This document shows positions 1 through 12,186 of a stretch of 64,000 nucleotides of DNA, one piece after another. The stretch spans positions 1,240,001-1,304,000 of the forward strand of contig JALJCQ010000016.1 of the NCBI GenBank assembly GCA_023091665.1. The letters are read 5' to 3'. A program made the translations under genes and the position numbers. Numbering within the stretch: position 1 is the first letter of the stretch; each line of letters starts with the position of its first letter. The DNA comes from Pythium myriotylum (taxonomy: Eukaryota; Oomycota; Peronosporomycetes; Pythiales; Pythiaceae). Below the pieces are notes generated by a model. It worked only from the letters and a program-made list of their open reading frames with translations, was not told the origin of the DNA and made no database searches.

Positions 1-12
1 TTCTTCAGGCAT

Positions 13-2869
13 CTAAATCGTCAGTGTCGGGTCATGCTCTCCCATGGAGGATGTGGAGGAGATGGCTTCTTGGCGAGGAGGTAGTTGCGTGACGACAGTT
101 GTCGCCGCGGACTCTTTTTTGTCACCCGTCGGGCGTTCACGCGAGATCGTCACTTCAACTCGTTCGAACTGCTGCACGACAACCTCTTCGAGTTGTTTTC
201 GCAAGTGGAGAGGTGAGCGTGCGAGCGTGGCAGCGTCCAACCTGCCTGTCTCCACGAACGATGACAGTGGTGTGCCTGAGACGGGATCGCACGGTGCTGG
301 TGGCACATCCGGCTCACTGTCGCCGGAACTCTCCTCCGTAGGAGGCGGTGGGGGCGGCGGTAACTCACAAGCTGGGTGAAGCTCATGGACAAGATTGTTC
401 ACCTCAACAAGTGCGTCCGGGTCCTCACAGAAGTACGTGAAGTCTTTGAAAGTCGGATCTTGGACTGGGGGTGTCGCCTTGCGCGCACCACGACTAGAAA
501 CCAGAGACAAGAATCCCTTGGATCGTGACTTGTCGGTAGGAGACTGTACTTCCCGATGTGCGTCCATCTCAGTGAACTCCGAATCCACATATTCCACATC
601 AAGCGGTGACGTCTGGAGCACAACATAAAGTCAGCTTGGGAACTCTAACTGGCGGTCATCTCACGTGAGCTTACCAGCGCCGGTTTCCATGGAGGGGTGA
701 TCTTCTTTTGCAGCAGCAAGTCCCAGTCAATGTCTTTGAAGTATTCGTGCTCAAGAATATCGCTGATGTTAATGCCCAGTCGCTTGGTGGAGTCTTTTTG
801 CAAGAACTGCAAACCAATAAATACGAGAGGAAATGAGGGTCAGTGTCAATGTCTTCCGCGTGCGTCAACAGCAGGACAAAACGTACCCCGATCAAAACAT
901 CCTTGAGCTCAGGCGCGAGCACGGGCTTCTCTGGGAACGTGAGCGGCTCGTTCTGGATTTTGTGGTACATTTTCTCAATGTTGCTGTCGTAAAATGGCGA
1001 TTTGCCGACACTCATTTCATACAAGAGGATACCCAGACTCCACCAATCAGCCGCCTTGCCATAAGATCGCTTCGCCTTGGGGAGTAGTAGTTCCGGCGCA
1101 GTGTACTGCGGAGACCCAGCCATAGTCTTGGCGCCGTTGTAGTTGGACACGTGCAATTTCGCGAGACCGAAATCTACCAACGCGATGTGACCATCGCCAT
1201 CGATCATAACGTTCTCGGGCTTAATATCTCGGTACAGGATGTCGTGTTTGTGCAAGTGGTGGATACCTAAAACAAGCTCTGCCGCATAGAAGTGAGCTCG
1301 CTTCTCCGGTATCCTGCAGCTCGCCCCCTTGCTCATGTGGTGGAACAAGTCGCCGCCACCGTAATAGTTCATACCCAGGAACAATTTTGTGCGGCTCTGG
1401 AAGGCAATCCGCAAGCCGGCGATGAACGGGTGGTGGATATTCTGCGCGACGCGCATCTCTGTGAACGAGCTCTCGATGTCGTATTTGGTCATTTTGCTCT
1501 TCTCCAAGATCTTAAGTGCGTAGATCTGACCGTCGCTTTTCTTGACGGCATTGACGACCGTACCGAAACCACCTTTGCCAATCACGTTGTAGACAGTGAA
1601 ATCCTTGAGCGAGATACTAAGCGACCGCGTCGACCGAATTGCCGCGTCGGACATTTCGTTAAACGGGTTCTTGACGCCGAAGTTCTTCCATGTGGCTACG
1701 ACAGACTTGGAGTCAAGCTCGATCTTGAGCTTGAGCACACGACCGTAGGGCCCAAGCTGCACGCGGTGGATAAACTGTTGTGACACTACCTGCCCGTTGA
1801 TCTTGCTTTTCAGCTTCTCTTCGCCCTTGATTGTGAGCGATTTGTCGCTATGTGAGCTGATCTTAGCCTCGTGAATGGTGAACTCGAGAATCTCGACGTT
1901 GTGCATGTACGAGCCCAAAAAGTGGAGCATGCCCTCACGGCCGAAAAAGTCTCCGTTAAACGGCACGTTTTTCGGGTAGTTGGTCGAGAGCACTAGGTCC
2001 TTGTTAAAGTAAGCCATAAACTCGGTCAGGTCCGTCAGCTCACCACAAACGACTCGCCGGAAGAGGTCGTAAACCGCGTCCGTACGCATGTCAGCGGGCA
2101 TCGCGCCGTGGCGGTACGTGTTGTAAATGGGCTTGTTGTTCTTCTTCATCGCTATGCAGTCGACGCCGGCCTCGAGAAAGTAGACCCACGCGAGCTGCTC
2201 CACCTCGGTGGGCACGCTGCAGTGGAACGTCTTGCCTTCGGTCGTGTCGAACGTAAAGTCGAAGCCGTGGCCGCTCTTCGAGACCTTTTCGAGCTTGACT
2301 GCCGAGACGTTAACGCGGCCCTTGAGGTGGTCTCGGTTCCGCGCGTCGACCTTGTTCTCGTAGTACGAGAGGTTGTTGCCCTCGAGCGTGAAGAAGCGCA
2401 TCTTCCAGTTGCGCACGAGGTGTCCGCGCTTCGTCACGTAGCCTTCCCACTCGACAATGGGCAAGTCGAGCGACTCGACGGCGATCGCATCGTCGCCCAG
2501 CATGGTCCCATTCGATTCGCCCGAGCCGGGGCCGCGGCTGCCGCTGTTGTTGCCGCGGCGCATCGAGTTGAAGAACGAGCTTTCGAGCGGGTTCTTGGCG
2601 CTCTTGGGCGGCATGCCGCCGCCGGGCGTGTTGCCGCCCGAGGACGAGTGGCCGCTCGTGCCGTGGGCCGAGTTGCGGCGCAGACCGTTCTCCTTCTCGC
2701 CGCCCAGCGCCAACGAGCTCAGCGCCGTGGTCGACGACGACGCTGGCGCGTTCTTGCGCAGGCTGCGCTGCTGCTCCACCTGGCTGCTGCTGCTGAGCTC
2801 GTTGGAGCTCGTGCCGACGCGGCGGATGCCGCCAGCCGGATCCGAGGGCTTACTGAGCTCGGCCCCCAT
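13..2869 (-). CDS. PH / NTF2-like / AGC-type Ser/Thr protein kinase
   Basis: Three exons (2869-887, 806-675, 612-13) give 904 aa, in frame at both junctions (GTACGT and GTAAGC donors). The N-terminus MGAELSK fits an N-myristoylation signal. A PH domain spans about 138-237, and a SnoaL/NTF2-like alpha+beta domain about 262-395. The kinase domain runs from 424 (GKGGFG loop, K453 in ALKIL, YRDIKPEN around D548, DFG at 566, APE at 591). The C-tail has an AGC turn-motif region and a hydrophobic motif FKDFTYF near 760-766, so it should be regulated by PDK1/TORC2-like phosphorylation. The order PH then kinase recalls Akt/PKB, but the inserted NTF2-like domain is not in animal Akt. The activation segment is AGSPQYTAPE, not the usual GTPEYLAPE. 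Membrane recruitment through PH and myristate is inferred. A start at 2869 has no competitor. Confidence 0.88.
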
Positions 2870-3652
2870 GGCACTTGACGACCCTCGCGCGAGACGAGAG
2901 AGAGAGAAGGAGGAGGAGGAGGAAGGGAGATCCTCTACGAGGCTACGCCGAGCGGGAAGAACGTCGCCGGGAGTGTCGGCAGAGGGGGGCGAGCCACGCC
3001 GTCAACGCGACGACAAAAGGGGTCGCGAACGAGTGGCGGTCGCGCGGGCTCCCGAGGTCGTCCGGACGCGCGGAGACCACGAGTCGCGACGGGAGAACGA
3101 GGGGAACGCGATGCGCCGGGCGACGACGCGCGGCGGCGGCGGGGGGCGGCGAGCGGGGCGAGGCGAGGCCGGGCCTTCGATGGACGACGTCGCGAGGTGG
3201 TGGGGCGGAATAGACCACCGCGGGGAGCTGGAGTGGAGGAGCAGAGTGATGGTCCTTCCTCCCCTAGCAAAGACTGGCGTGGTCGTGCGACGAGGAGCCC
3301 AGACGGTGGTTGGTGCTCTTGTAGAGGGAGATTCGATTCGAAAACCGGGGGGGGAAGGCTGTCAAACGGGAATTGTAGCCAATGAGAAGGGTGAAGGAGA
3401 GAGTTTTAACCAATCACATGAAGAGATCAACCGGATGGGATTATAGAAGGGGTAGGTGCTGGAAGGATTGCCCCCGCACCATGACGTTCGGTGGGTTGTG
3501 CGTGATCGAGAAAACGAGGGACGTGGCCTGACGAATCTGAATTCTGTCCCGAATTGCGAGCCAATGTCCGACTCAGATAGACACTTGAATTCGGGACCAT
3601 TCGGGACATCTGAGCCACCAGCTCCCGTGTTCTCTCCACTCGACTCGACACC
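2870..3652. promoter_or_regulatory. Divergent intergenic region with CCAAT boxes
   Basis: This 783-bp gap lies between the divergent kinase and the 109-aa gene, so it should carry both promoters. It begins with a purine-rich GA/GAG tract (about 2896-2930), then a very GC-rich stretch (3100-3200). CCAAT pentamers occur near 3380 and 3410, and another near 3561. Around 3539-3606 the sequence GAATTC(T)GTCCCGAAT / GAATTCGGGACC is repeated. Overlapping ORFs here look like composition artefacts. Confidence 0.45.
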
Positions 3653-3982
3653 ATGGCTCGCCCACGACTCAACCTCACGGGTGTCTTCCTCTCGGGCGTC
3701 ACGGGCATGACGCTCGCGGGCGTCTCGCTGCTTGCGTACATGCGTTTCGAGCACCCGCAGCAGTTCGCCGAGACCTCGGTGCGCATGTCGCGGCCCGAAC
3801 TCGCCGACGACACGACGCGCAAGTGGGGCGTCTTCGGCACGGGCCTCGCCGACGCCGTGCCGCAAAGCGTCAAAGACTTTTTCTGGATCGACAACCTGCC
3901 CGAGCGCATCGAGCTACAGAAAAAGAAACGTGAGCAGCAGATCCGCGACTCGCTCGACGAGCTGCGGCCCAAGGACCAGTGA
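3653..3982 (+). CDS. Small single-pass membrane protein, uncharacterised (109 aa)
   Basis: Single-exon ORF with ATG in a good context (ACACCATGG). Residues about 8-30 form a Gly/Leu/Val hydrophobic helix, preceded by a short basic N-terminus (MARPRLN). The rest is soluble, with a Lys/Arg/Gln-rich helical C-terminus from about 80 (ELQKKKREQQ). This layout suits a small mitochondrial inner-membrane or ER assembly factor, but no family was recognised. The stop lies only 43 bp from the stop of the convergent SKI3 gene. Codon composition matches the neighbouring genes, so I consider it real. Confidence 0.7.
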   Translation: MARPRLNLTGVFLSGVTGMTLAGVSLLAYMRFEHPQQFAETSVRMSRPELADDTTRKWGVFGTGLADAVPQSVKDFFWIDNLPERIELQKKKREQQIRDSLDELRPKDQ

Positions 3983-4025
3983 TAGGGACGGGGAAATACA
4001 CACCATCGGCATTTCTTTCGCGATC

Positions 4026-7000
4026 TTACATCTTGGCGACCACGCTCTCGACAAAGCGCGCGGTCGTCGCGACGGGCGACGACGAATCAAGTCCACCCGC
4101 GAGCGTGGCGGCTGTTTTACTGAACTTCTTGGCCGACTTGGCATTCTGCTTGGCGCCGTGGACGACCGCGAGGTGGAGGTTCCCGAGGAAGGCAGGGATG
4201 CTGAACTCAGCAGCCTCGGGCGACTTCCATGACATGACGGTCTTCCACACGTGGTGAGCGTGGTCGAGGAGTCCAAGCGACTCACAAACCCCTCCCACTT
4301 CGTATAGAATCGTGAGCACACGCGTCGACTCTCCACTAGCAGCCTTGATGGCATCAGCATACTTGCCAATCGCTTGTGCCTGATCAATGTATACCAGTAC
4401 ACGAGCCTCCCAGAGTAGCTTGTCGATGCTTGAGAATGCATTGCTCTCTTTGAGCACTTGCAAGGCCTCTTCTGCATGGTCCTTGGCCGTCATGCCGCTT
4501 GGATCCGCGCGATGCGAAACTGTAGCAAAGACCCAGTGGAGAAGCACGAGTGACAAGGCTGATGCATTCGGCAAAGTGCGTGCCACGCGTAAGCCCGACT
4601 CAAGCAAATGCAAGGCACCACGAAGGCTGCCTGATTCTGCTGCGGTCTCGTTCATAACTGCGGTCTTGTAGACGCGAAGAGCCGCCAACGCGTAAGCTGC
4701 TGGGTTCCACGGCTCGGCACGGACGAGTTTCAACGGAGCGGAAGGTTCACCTTGAGCGAGTGCAGCGTCAGCATTGAGCAGCGATCTCAGAGACGCCAGC
4801 TCTAATGCGTCACCGACAACTGTGCCACGAACTATGTCCGCAAAAACTGACGATTCCGCCAAGTCTACAAGCGCTAAGCTTTTATGCACACTCAGTGAGC
4901 TACCCAAACCCGCATCAGAGTTGTGTTCTGCAAAGCCACCGAATGTCGAAACAAACGTATCGAGTGACCCCGTTGCACGATGATAAGCTTCCGCACTTTC
5001 GAGCTCGTTCGCCGAAGCCTGTCCACAAGCAGCTCGCTCCGCTACGACAGCCAGCGCGTGCTGAGCAACTTCGTCAGCCTGCTGACGATGAGCATGAACG
5101 GTCAGCGCACACAGTGCAAGTGTAACGCTAGCGATAGCGCCTCGCCGGTCAGTTGGTACTGTTCCGCTTTCACGCAACGCGGATTGCGCAACTTTGAGTG
5201 CCTCGAGATGGTTCGACGATTGGTACATTTTCTGGATCTCAACAACAGACCGGGCCGTTGACGAGCTCGCGAGGACTTGGGTAACCTCTTCCAGGCGTTT
5301 CTTCAGCGTTGGCAGTTCTTCAGAAAAGCAAGCCACAAGGGCCCGGTTTCGAGCGAGCACTGCATTGATGCTTCCGTTAAGGAGATCGACACTCTTCGAG
5401 GCCGAGATGTTTGCTTGGTTTAGGAGGCCAAGTCGGAACTGTACTGTGCTCAGCAAGCTCCAAGCGACTGGATCAAAGGACTCGCGTTCGAGGTACTTTT
5501 TGATGGCAAACAGAAGCACCTCGTTCGTTGGGAACTCGTCATCGTCTCGGGGCATATCGTCGCCGTCAGAGACAAGTTCAGACAATACGAGACCCTGCAA
5601 CGCGTCTAAATGGTAGCCCATCTCAAGCGCACACTGGAACGCCTCTCGCGCTTTGCGGTGGTCCTTCTTGTTTTTCTGGCCCAGATATATCATACCGTAG
5701 CCGATCCACATTGCCGGGTTGTTTGGATTCACGGCCTGCAGGTGCAAAAACGCATCGCGAGCGAGATCTGCTGTTCGAGAACCATCTTTACCGGGATGGT
5801 GGACATAGAGCATGCCAAGGTTAGCCCAGGCGGCGTCGATGTTGCTGACTTGAATTGCTCGGATCCATGCAAGTTGTTTTGCTACTGGATGCTTGAGGAC
5901 TACGCCAAGAGCATTCCACGCAAGAGCAAATGCAGGGTTCAGCTCGAGGGCTTGGCGTAAATGTTTGCGTGCATCGTCGAGGAGCTCGATGGCATTCACG
6001 GCATCTGTGCTGGAGTGGTCCCAAGTACAGAACGCATTGAATCGCTTTCCACGGATGCTGAATGATGCACGAGCTAAGTACCAACAGCTCACACCAACGT
6101 CGTAGTGTGCCTGCGCTAGCGCCAACGCCGCATCTTCGGAGACCAACTCAACAACCTTTTCGTATGCTTCGCGCCCTTGTGTGAGGAATGCGATCCATCC
6201 ATCCTCGGCGAAGTCCAATGGCGACAAGTAGAATGCAAAACTGCGAATATCACCTAGTAGCTTTAGCGTTGGGGCTTGCTTAGCCACAGTCTGAAGCAGA
6301 GATGCCGCTTTCTTGACGTTCGCTGCGGCACGCCCATAGAGACCCTCTCCGTTAAAGTATTTGGCTTGCTCGAACAAAACGTCGGCATGGACCGTTGCCA
6401 CAATTTCTGTTGGCACATCATGTGTATCTTGAGCAGCGCTTTCGATCCGCACTAGAGCGTCGTCGAACAAGTGGAGATTGCATTCAATCCGCGCAAGTTC
6501 CGTCAGCACACACCACCCTGTCTCACCCAGCTCGATGGCTCGCAAGTACGACCGCTGCGCCGCCACAAGCTTTCCGAAGTGGCGATAGACATGGCCCATC
6601 GATACCCAGTACACGGCGTTGAGCGGATCATTGCGCAGCACCAAGTGCAGCATGCTCACAGCATTTTCATCGTCCTGGTTCACGAGATGTTGCGCCAGTC
6701 GAAGAAGAGCCCACGTCGGCGCGCTCTCAGGTGCAGCCGTGAGGTCCTGCCATAACTTTACGTTAAGATCCGTCTTACCCTGCTCCTCGTAGATCTCGCT
6801 TAGCGCGACACCAGCCATTTCGTTGAGTGGTGCTAATGCCAATGCCTTGAGGAAGCACTTCTCTGCACGCAGCACGTCGTTGCCGAGGTCTTTGTACCAC
6901 TTGCCGAGCCAAGCGAAAACCTCACCGTCACTCGGGGTGAGCTTCGCTGCTTGGAGGAGACAACCAAAACACGCCTGCTTGTCCACACGAAATGAGCCCC

Positions 7001-9020
7001 CTAGATTCCAATAGATGATGGCCAATCGCTTGAGTGTGCGAGCTCGGTCGGTTGCGATTGTGAGTTTGGCGTGGTTGTCTGCAAGCAAAGACTTCGCACC
7101 CTCGGTGTCGCCAAGAAGGTGTTGGGTCCACGCCTTCGAGCTCACCACTAGTGCAAGATTCTCCCCATCCAACTCTCCACTGGCTAGGACACCTTCGAGC
7201 AGTTCACTCGCCTCCTCCGCTCTGTTTTTGGAATTGAGCAACTCGGCAGCACCGACGCTCGCAGTAGCCATCACTTCAACGTTCTTCGCAGAGCTGGCAA
7301 TGATCGAGACATTCTTGTATGCTTCCAAAGCCGCGTCAAACGCACCTGCCAAATCATGCGCACGCGCACGAAGAAGCTGCAGCTTCATTTCGGAGAACAC
7401 GCTCGTTTTTGGCGCGCTACATCCGAGCGACTTCGACTTTTCGATAACTGCCTCTTGCGCCTTTTGAAGCCGGATCAAACAGCCTTCGACGTCACGGAAA
7501 CCAAGCGCGATGGTAGCAAGCTCCATTTGAGAACGCACGCTTTGAGAGCATTCGTGAAAGGATGAAGCCGAGCAACTTGCAAGGCCTTCGAGAATGAGAT
7601 CGCGGCTCTACGGCGGAAAGTGTTGGTGAGTACGCAGTGTGGATACCCATGTTGTGTTGATCTGACCTTGATCGGCTCAGAGGCCTGAACAGCGAAGCCC
7701 TGGAACATGAGACTCATGGGACTCTTCGGGAATTTCTCCATGAGCAGTTCGGAGACTTTCGCCACCTGTTCGCTGCCAAGCGCTGCACCAAAGGAAAAGT
7801 GAGCCTCTTGCCTCCTCGCCAATGCTAACTATGTGACCATCGTACGCGAGTCGTCATCTTCACTTCGTAGCAACAAGTATTCTGCTGCAAGTCGCGAGGC
7901 AGGGAACCACTCAATGATCGACATAGTTAGCCCATCAAGTCTCTTGAGTTCAGTTCGCTTCACGTTGCCTGCTTTTGCCCCCTTCACACGGTTGAGCTGG
8001 TGGCGGAAGAAGAGTGCAATCGCTGTGTCCGTCTTCGCGCGCATACTCTCGATCTCAGGAGATGCCTCGGTCCAGTCGCAGCGCTGCGCTACGGCGAAAA
8101 ATTGGTCCGTGAGAGTCTCCATCGACACGTTTGAACCCGCGGCGTCGGACAAGTTGAAGGACGGCAGCTGCAATGCACCAGCAATAGAAGCTCAGCCTTG
8201 TTACGAGCCCTGTAAAGGCGGAGTGTTTCGACCAACCTGAACGAGCTCAATGAGATTGAGCCAGATGCCAAGCGATGACGGCAGCTCGTCATTTGGCTCA
8301 GCGTCTACCGAGAGTCCTTGCGATTCGTCCACGAGCGAGTACCACGCATCAAAAGCCTACGTCGCGACAATGCTGAGCTCTCCACCGTGCAACTTTATCA
8401 GCGCTGCAAGATACGCACTTTTCCATAGCGCTTTAGCGCATGCGCTGTGGTTGCGAGCTCGGCCGTCCACTTCTGACTGGGCTTGACCTTGTTGCCACTA
8501 GGAGATACAGACCCCTCAATCGAGTGAGTTCTTGCTTCATTGTACTCCGAACTGCCCCAATGCGTTCGCACACCTTCGGAACACGCCGATGAGCTTCTCC
8601 AACACCTCGATCTTCTTTGCAGCGTCGCCTGTCGCGTCAAAGAGATCCACAAGATTCTAGACCCGCCATCTCCGTCACGGCTCTTCCACGAAACATCGAA
8701 CGTATCCAAGCTCGCTTACCTTCCACGGCGCCGGAAGGTCCGGCTTCAGATCCGCTGCACGGCGCAGCGCCGTCTCCGCATCCCCCCACTGTGAAAAATC
8801 GCGCTCACTCAGCCTCTCGAGCCAAAATGGAAACCTCGAACAAGATGGTTGGAACCTGCTGGAGGTGGAAGCTCGCGACGCCGACGCAGAGCAGCGCCGG
8901 GAAGTTGCTGGCGTTGAACTGCGACACGCGGCGCGCGGCGTCCAGCGCCTGCTGGTACTTGCCGTCCTTGAGGAAGCCCGAGGCCTCCTCCAGCAACTGC
9001 TTGAACATGGCGGCCGACAT
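4026..9020 (-). CDS. SKI3: SKI3/TTC37-like TPR subunit of the Ski complex
   Basis: A long TPR protein, multi-exon at its 5' end and then one large exon (about 7538-4026). Exon 1 (9020-8856, 55 codons) and exon 2 (8788-8720, 23 codons) are certain and in frame: FPALLCVGVASFHLQQ / WGDAETALRRAADLKPD. Exon 3 starts near 8659 (NLVDLFDATGDAAKK). Further exons lie about 8480-7830, and 7822-7690 feeds the large exon. Diagnostic TTC37-like blocks are ALAWNALGVV, NIDAAWANLGMLYV and NPAMWIGYGMIYL. The Ski complex (Ski2 helicase, Ski3, Ski8) feeds mRNA 3'-5' to the cytoplasmic exosome, with Ski3 as the TPR scaffold. The exact internal exon borders between 8650 and 7500 are not resolved here. Confidence 0.82.
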
Positions 9021-9182
9021 GGTGCGCTGGTGCTGCTTTGTCAGTCGCCAACGGGGGAACCGCGGGGATAGTGACATTCAAGATACAGGCACTATGACGA
9101 GGTTAATATCATAAATCAAATGTGGCATTGTATCGAGGGTATGAGATGAAGAAGAGTTGAGCAGGTTGAAGCTGGAAATGGA

Positions 9183-9194
9183 GTGACATGTCAC
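9183..9194. promoter_or_regulatory. Perfect palindrome GTGACATGTCAC between divergent genes
   Basis: A 12-bp perfect palindrome sits in the 225-bp space between the starts of SKI3 (-) and the glycosyltransferase (+), 52 bp upstream of the latter ATG. The half-site GTGACAT recurs several times near 62454-62573 upstream of PGP3. A dimeric transcription-factor site is inferred. Confidence 0.35.
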
Positions 9195-9245
9195 TGTAAC
9201 GAGGGGATATGGTCAAGTGGGTAGCTGCTCAACTGGCAAAAGGCC

Positions 9246-10880
9246 ATGGCGGCGATGAGGTGGACTTGTCTCGCGGTCTGCGCGGTGGTGGGCGCGTCGC
9301 TGCAGTCGGTCGGAGCGCAAGTGCAAGGTGAAGACAAGACGCCGCCGCCGGCTGTGCTGTGGTACGCGCCGTTCCTGAGCGGCGGCGGGTACTGCAGCGA
9401 GGCGCTTTCGTACGTCGAGGCAGTGGATTTCGCGATCCAAGCGAGACGCGAAGACGAAGCGCGCGAGCTACAGGCACAAAAGGACAGCGCCGCAGAGGAT
9501 GCTCACCTTCACTCAGCAGCGGCGGGCTCGGTGGAGGGGGAGAATCGGGACCACCAGAACCACCAGAAACGACTCGAGGACGAGAGGCAGTTTGGACTCT
9601 ACGTCACGCAGCACGGCGACTCGTACAACGCTGCATTCATCCGCGATATGCCGGACGAAATGCGCGAGCTGCTGCAGGAGGTACTGTACTGGGTCGGTGG
9701 AATTCTGTGTTTATGCTTGGGTTTGACTGGTTTGTGTGGTACGACAGCACTGGATCGAAGAAAGGGACTTCCACTGGCGACTGCAGAAGACCCGCATCGC
9801 GCTCGCGGTCTGCCACTCAGAGCCGGGCGCGTGGCATCCAGCTCATTACACGACCTCCCGGTGCCCTCCTCCGCAGGCTGAGTACGCCGTCGGGAGAACT
9901 ATGTTCGAGACAGACCGTGTTCCCAGCGGATGGGCCGACCGTATGAACAAGATGGATGAAATTTGGGTGCCGACCAAGTTCCAGCAACAGATCTTCATCG
10001 ACGGTGGTGTGCGCCCCGAGTCGGTGCATGTGCTACCAGAAGCCGTCGATGTCCATTTCTTCAACCCAGAGGCCGTGAATGAGCCGTATGATCTTGCGAC
10101 AGAGGTTACGAGCAAGCCGATCACCGACCACACGACCGTGTTCTTATCGGTGTTCAAGTGGGAAGAACGCAAGGCCTGGCGTGTACTACTGCGTGCGTAC
10201 ATGCAAGCGTTTAAAGCGAGTGATGACGTCGTGCTGGTCATACTCACGAGTGCCTACCACGCCAACTCCGAATCGGCCAAGGATTTCATCGATATCATCG
10301 AAGAGTTCGCAAAGGCAGAGTTCGGGAAACAGCTAGTGGACTTACCACTAGTCCACGTGCTCTCCCCGCATCTGCCGCAGGCACAACTTCCTGCTTTGTA
10401 CAAAGCAGCGTCCGCGTTTGTGCTGCCTTCTAGGGGAGAAGGATGGGGGCGCCCTCACGTTGAGGCCATGGCAATGGCACTGCCGATCATCTCAACTTTT
10501 TGGAGTGGTACGACGGAGTATATGACCCAAGAAAACTCATATCCTCTAAGCATCGACGGGCTCGTCGAGGTACCACGTTCTGACTGTAGTTTCTTGGCTG
10601 GTTGTGGATTCCTAATATGCCTTATTGCAACTTACAGATCCCCGACGGTGCCTTCCGAGGGCACAAATGGGCTGAACCGTCTCTCTCTCACCTCGTTGAA
10701 CTGCTTCAACGCGTCCACGAGCATCCGGACGAAGCGCGGGAGAAAGGGCGGCGAGCACGAGAAGATATGGTCGCAAAGTACGCGCCCGAGGTCATCGGCA
10801 AGGTGCTTCTCGAGCACATTGAGCGCGTACTGGCGATCGTTGCCAGTCGCGAGCGAAAGGAGAGCCATGATGAGCTATAG
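9246..10880 (+). CDS. GT-B (GT4-type) glycosyltransferase with signal peptide
   Basis: Three exons (9246-9680, 9748-10569, 10638-10880) splice in phase 0 to 499 aa. The N-terminus (about 1-25) is a cleavable signal or signal anchor (WTCLAVCAVVGASLQSVGA). The early motif APFLSGGGYCSEA looks like the N-domain Gly-rich loop of GT-B enzymes. The C-domain has SVFKWEERKAW and the retaining-GT signature EGWGRPHVEAMAMALP (E-x7-E), followed by STFWSGTTEYM. It therefore probably transfers a nucleotide-activated sugar within the secretory pathway. Donor and acceptor cannot be read from the sequence. A Gln/His/Glu-rich linker lies about residues 80-120. It is divergent from SKI3 and convergent with the pseudouridine synthase 11 bp away. 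Confidence 0.85.
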
Positions 10881-10890
10881 TGAGGTAAGA

Positions 10891-12097
10891 TTAATCATTT
10901 TTGGTCGCGTCGTTGTCCCAGTCCGCTTCTGTGAGCCATGTGCGGTGGAGCCAGAGCCCCTTGGACGGTGCCGACGGCCCTGGCTCCACGTGTCCATCGA
11001 GCACTTCCTTCATCCGTGTCGCTGGCAAGTGACCCTCAGCGATGGGCCGCGCTGTGCCGATGATGCGACGCACCATATGCCGCAGGAAGCCCGTGGCTAC
11101 GAGCTCAATGCAAACGAAGTGCACGGGCGCCTTAAAGGTGTCCACCTTGCGATTCTTCTGCTGAGTCTCATCTCCGTTAACATCAGCAACAGGGTTTTGC
11201 TGGGTAGGCTCGTAGAGTGACGCGGGATCATCAATAAGCTCGCCGCTTCCACACGTTGCCGGGTTCAACGAAAACTCCACATTCCTGCTCACGGTCAATC
11301 AGCCTCGCGACATCATTGTAAAGGAAGGATTAGGCGCACCTCCTGACACGGACGCGCGCGGATATGAGCGTGCGTACAGAACAGCGATCGGCGAGCTCGG
11401 CCTTGTGCATACCTTGGGAGAACGGTCTAAAATCATGCGTACCGACAATAAAGCTACCACCCGAGTCGTTATGCCCCATCGCCTCTTCACAAAACGGTGT
11501 GTATCCATGTGAACACACCTGAGCGCTTCGCGCAGACGGTCAATGTCGAGTCGACGTCCCAGAAACCACGAGTATTTGCCAAGCTCAAGGTCTGGGCGGT
11601 GGCCTTGCTGGATATAGTAGACGTACTTCTTGTACTTGGACCGGAAGCGCGAAGGCTTAGCTGATGCTGGCAGTGGTTCGACACTGAGAACACGCACGCC
11701 GTCGGGTAGCAGCGCGTTCACGCGGTGCTGGAGTTCTTCAGGTGACGTGCACGGATCCTCCTCCAGCTTGATTGTTCCATATTGCTACCGAAGAGAAGGC
11801 CATAATAGCCTCACCACGAACACCATATCTAGATCAACTTACATAGAGCGCATGGGTGCCAGCGTCCGTGCGGCTGCAGCTCGTGACGTTGACTCGCCGA
11901 GGCGCCTCGACGGCTCCGGTCACAGCCGTCTCGACCGTGTCCTGGATGCTGCTGAGGCCAGAATTGCGCGCCTCGATCTGCCGCTGCCAGCCCACGAAGC
12001 CCGTGCCGAAGTACGCGATGTGCAGGCAGAAGCGCCAGCACGGTGCGCCGTCTCCCACGGCGCCGCGGACGTCGTCGTCCTCGTCGGAGCTGCTCAT
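10891..12097 (-). CDS. TruA-family tRNA pseudouridine synthase
   Basis: Four exons on the minus strand. Exon 1 (12097-11843) encodes AYFGTGFVGWQRQ and the catalytic SRTDAGTHAL, whose Asp is the nucleophile. Exon 2 (from about 11786) has LNALLPDGVRVLSV and the KYKKYVYYI strand. A short exon 3 carries GTHDFRPF, the TruA GxHDF block. The last exon (from about 11300) has FVCIELVATGFLRHMVRRIIGTA, the conserved substrate-binding helix. The enzyme converts uridines to pseudouridine in tRNA. Whether it is the Pus1- or Pus3-type enzyme is undecided. The ATG at 12097 (MSSSDEDDD) is preferred; upstream in-frame sequence starts only with GTG. Confidence 0.9.
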
Positions 12098-12186
12098 GTT
12101 GACCAATGATGCCACTCACTTGGTCGGCTCAGATCTGAGGTTCAATTATTGCAAGGAGGAGACAATTAGTGGGCATACAGCCAAAA

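Noticed and set aside
2108..3446. Plus-strand ORFs (2108-2878 and 2457-3446) overlapping the kinase and its promoter
   Set aside because: Low-complexity Arg/Ala-rich composition and full overlap with a clear kinase coding exon on the minus strand.
9200..9240. Possible tRNA (GGTCAAGTGGGTAGCTGCTC)
   Set aside because: Resembles an A-box by eye, but no B-box or acceptor stem follows before the glycosyltransferase ATG.
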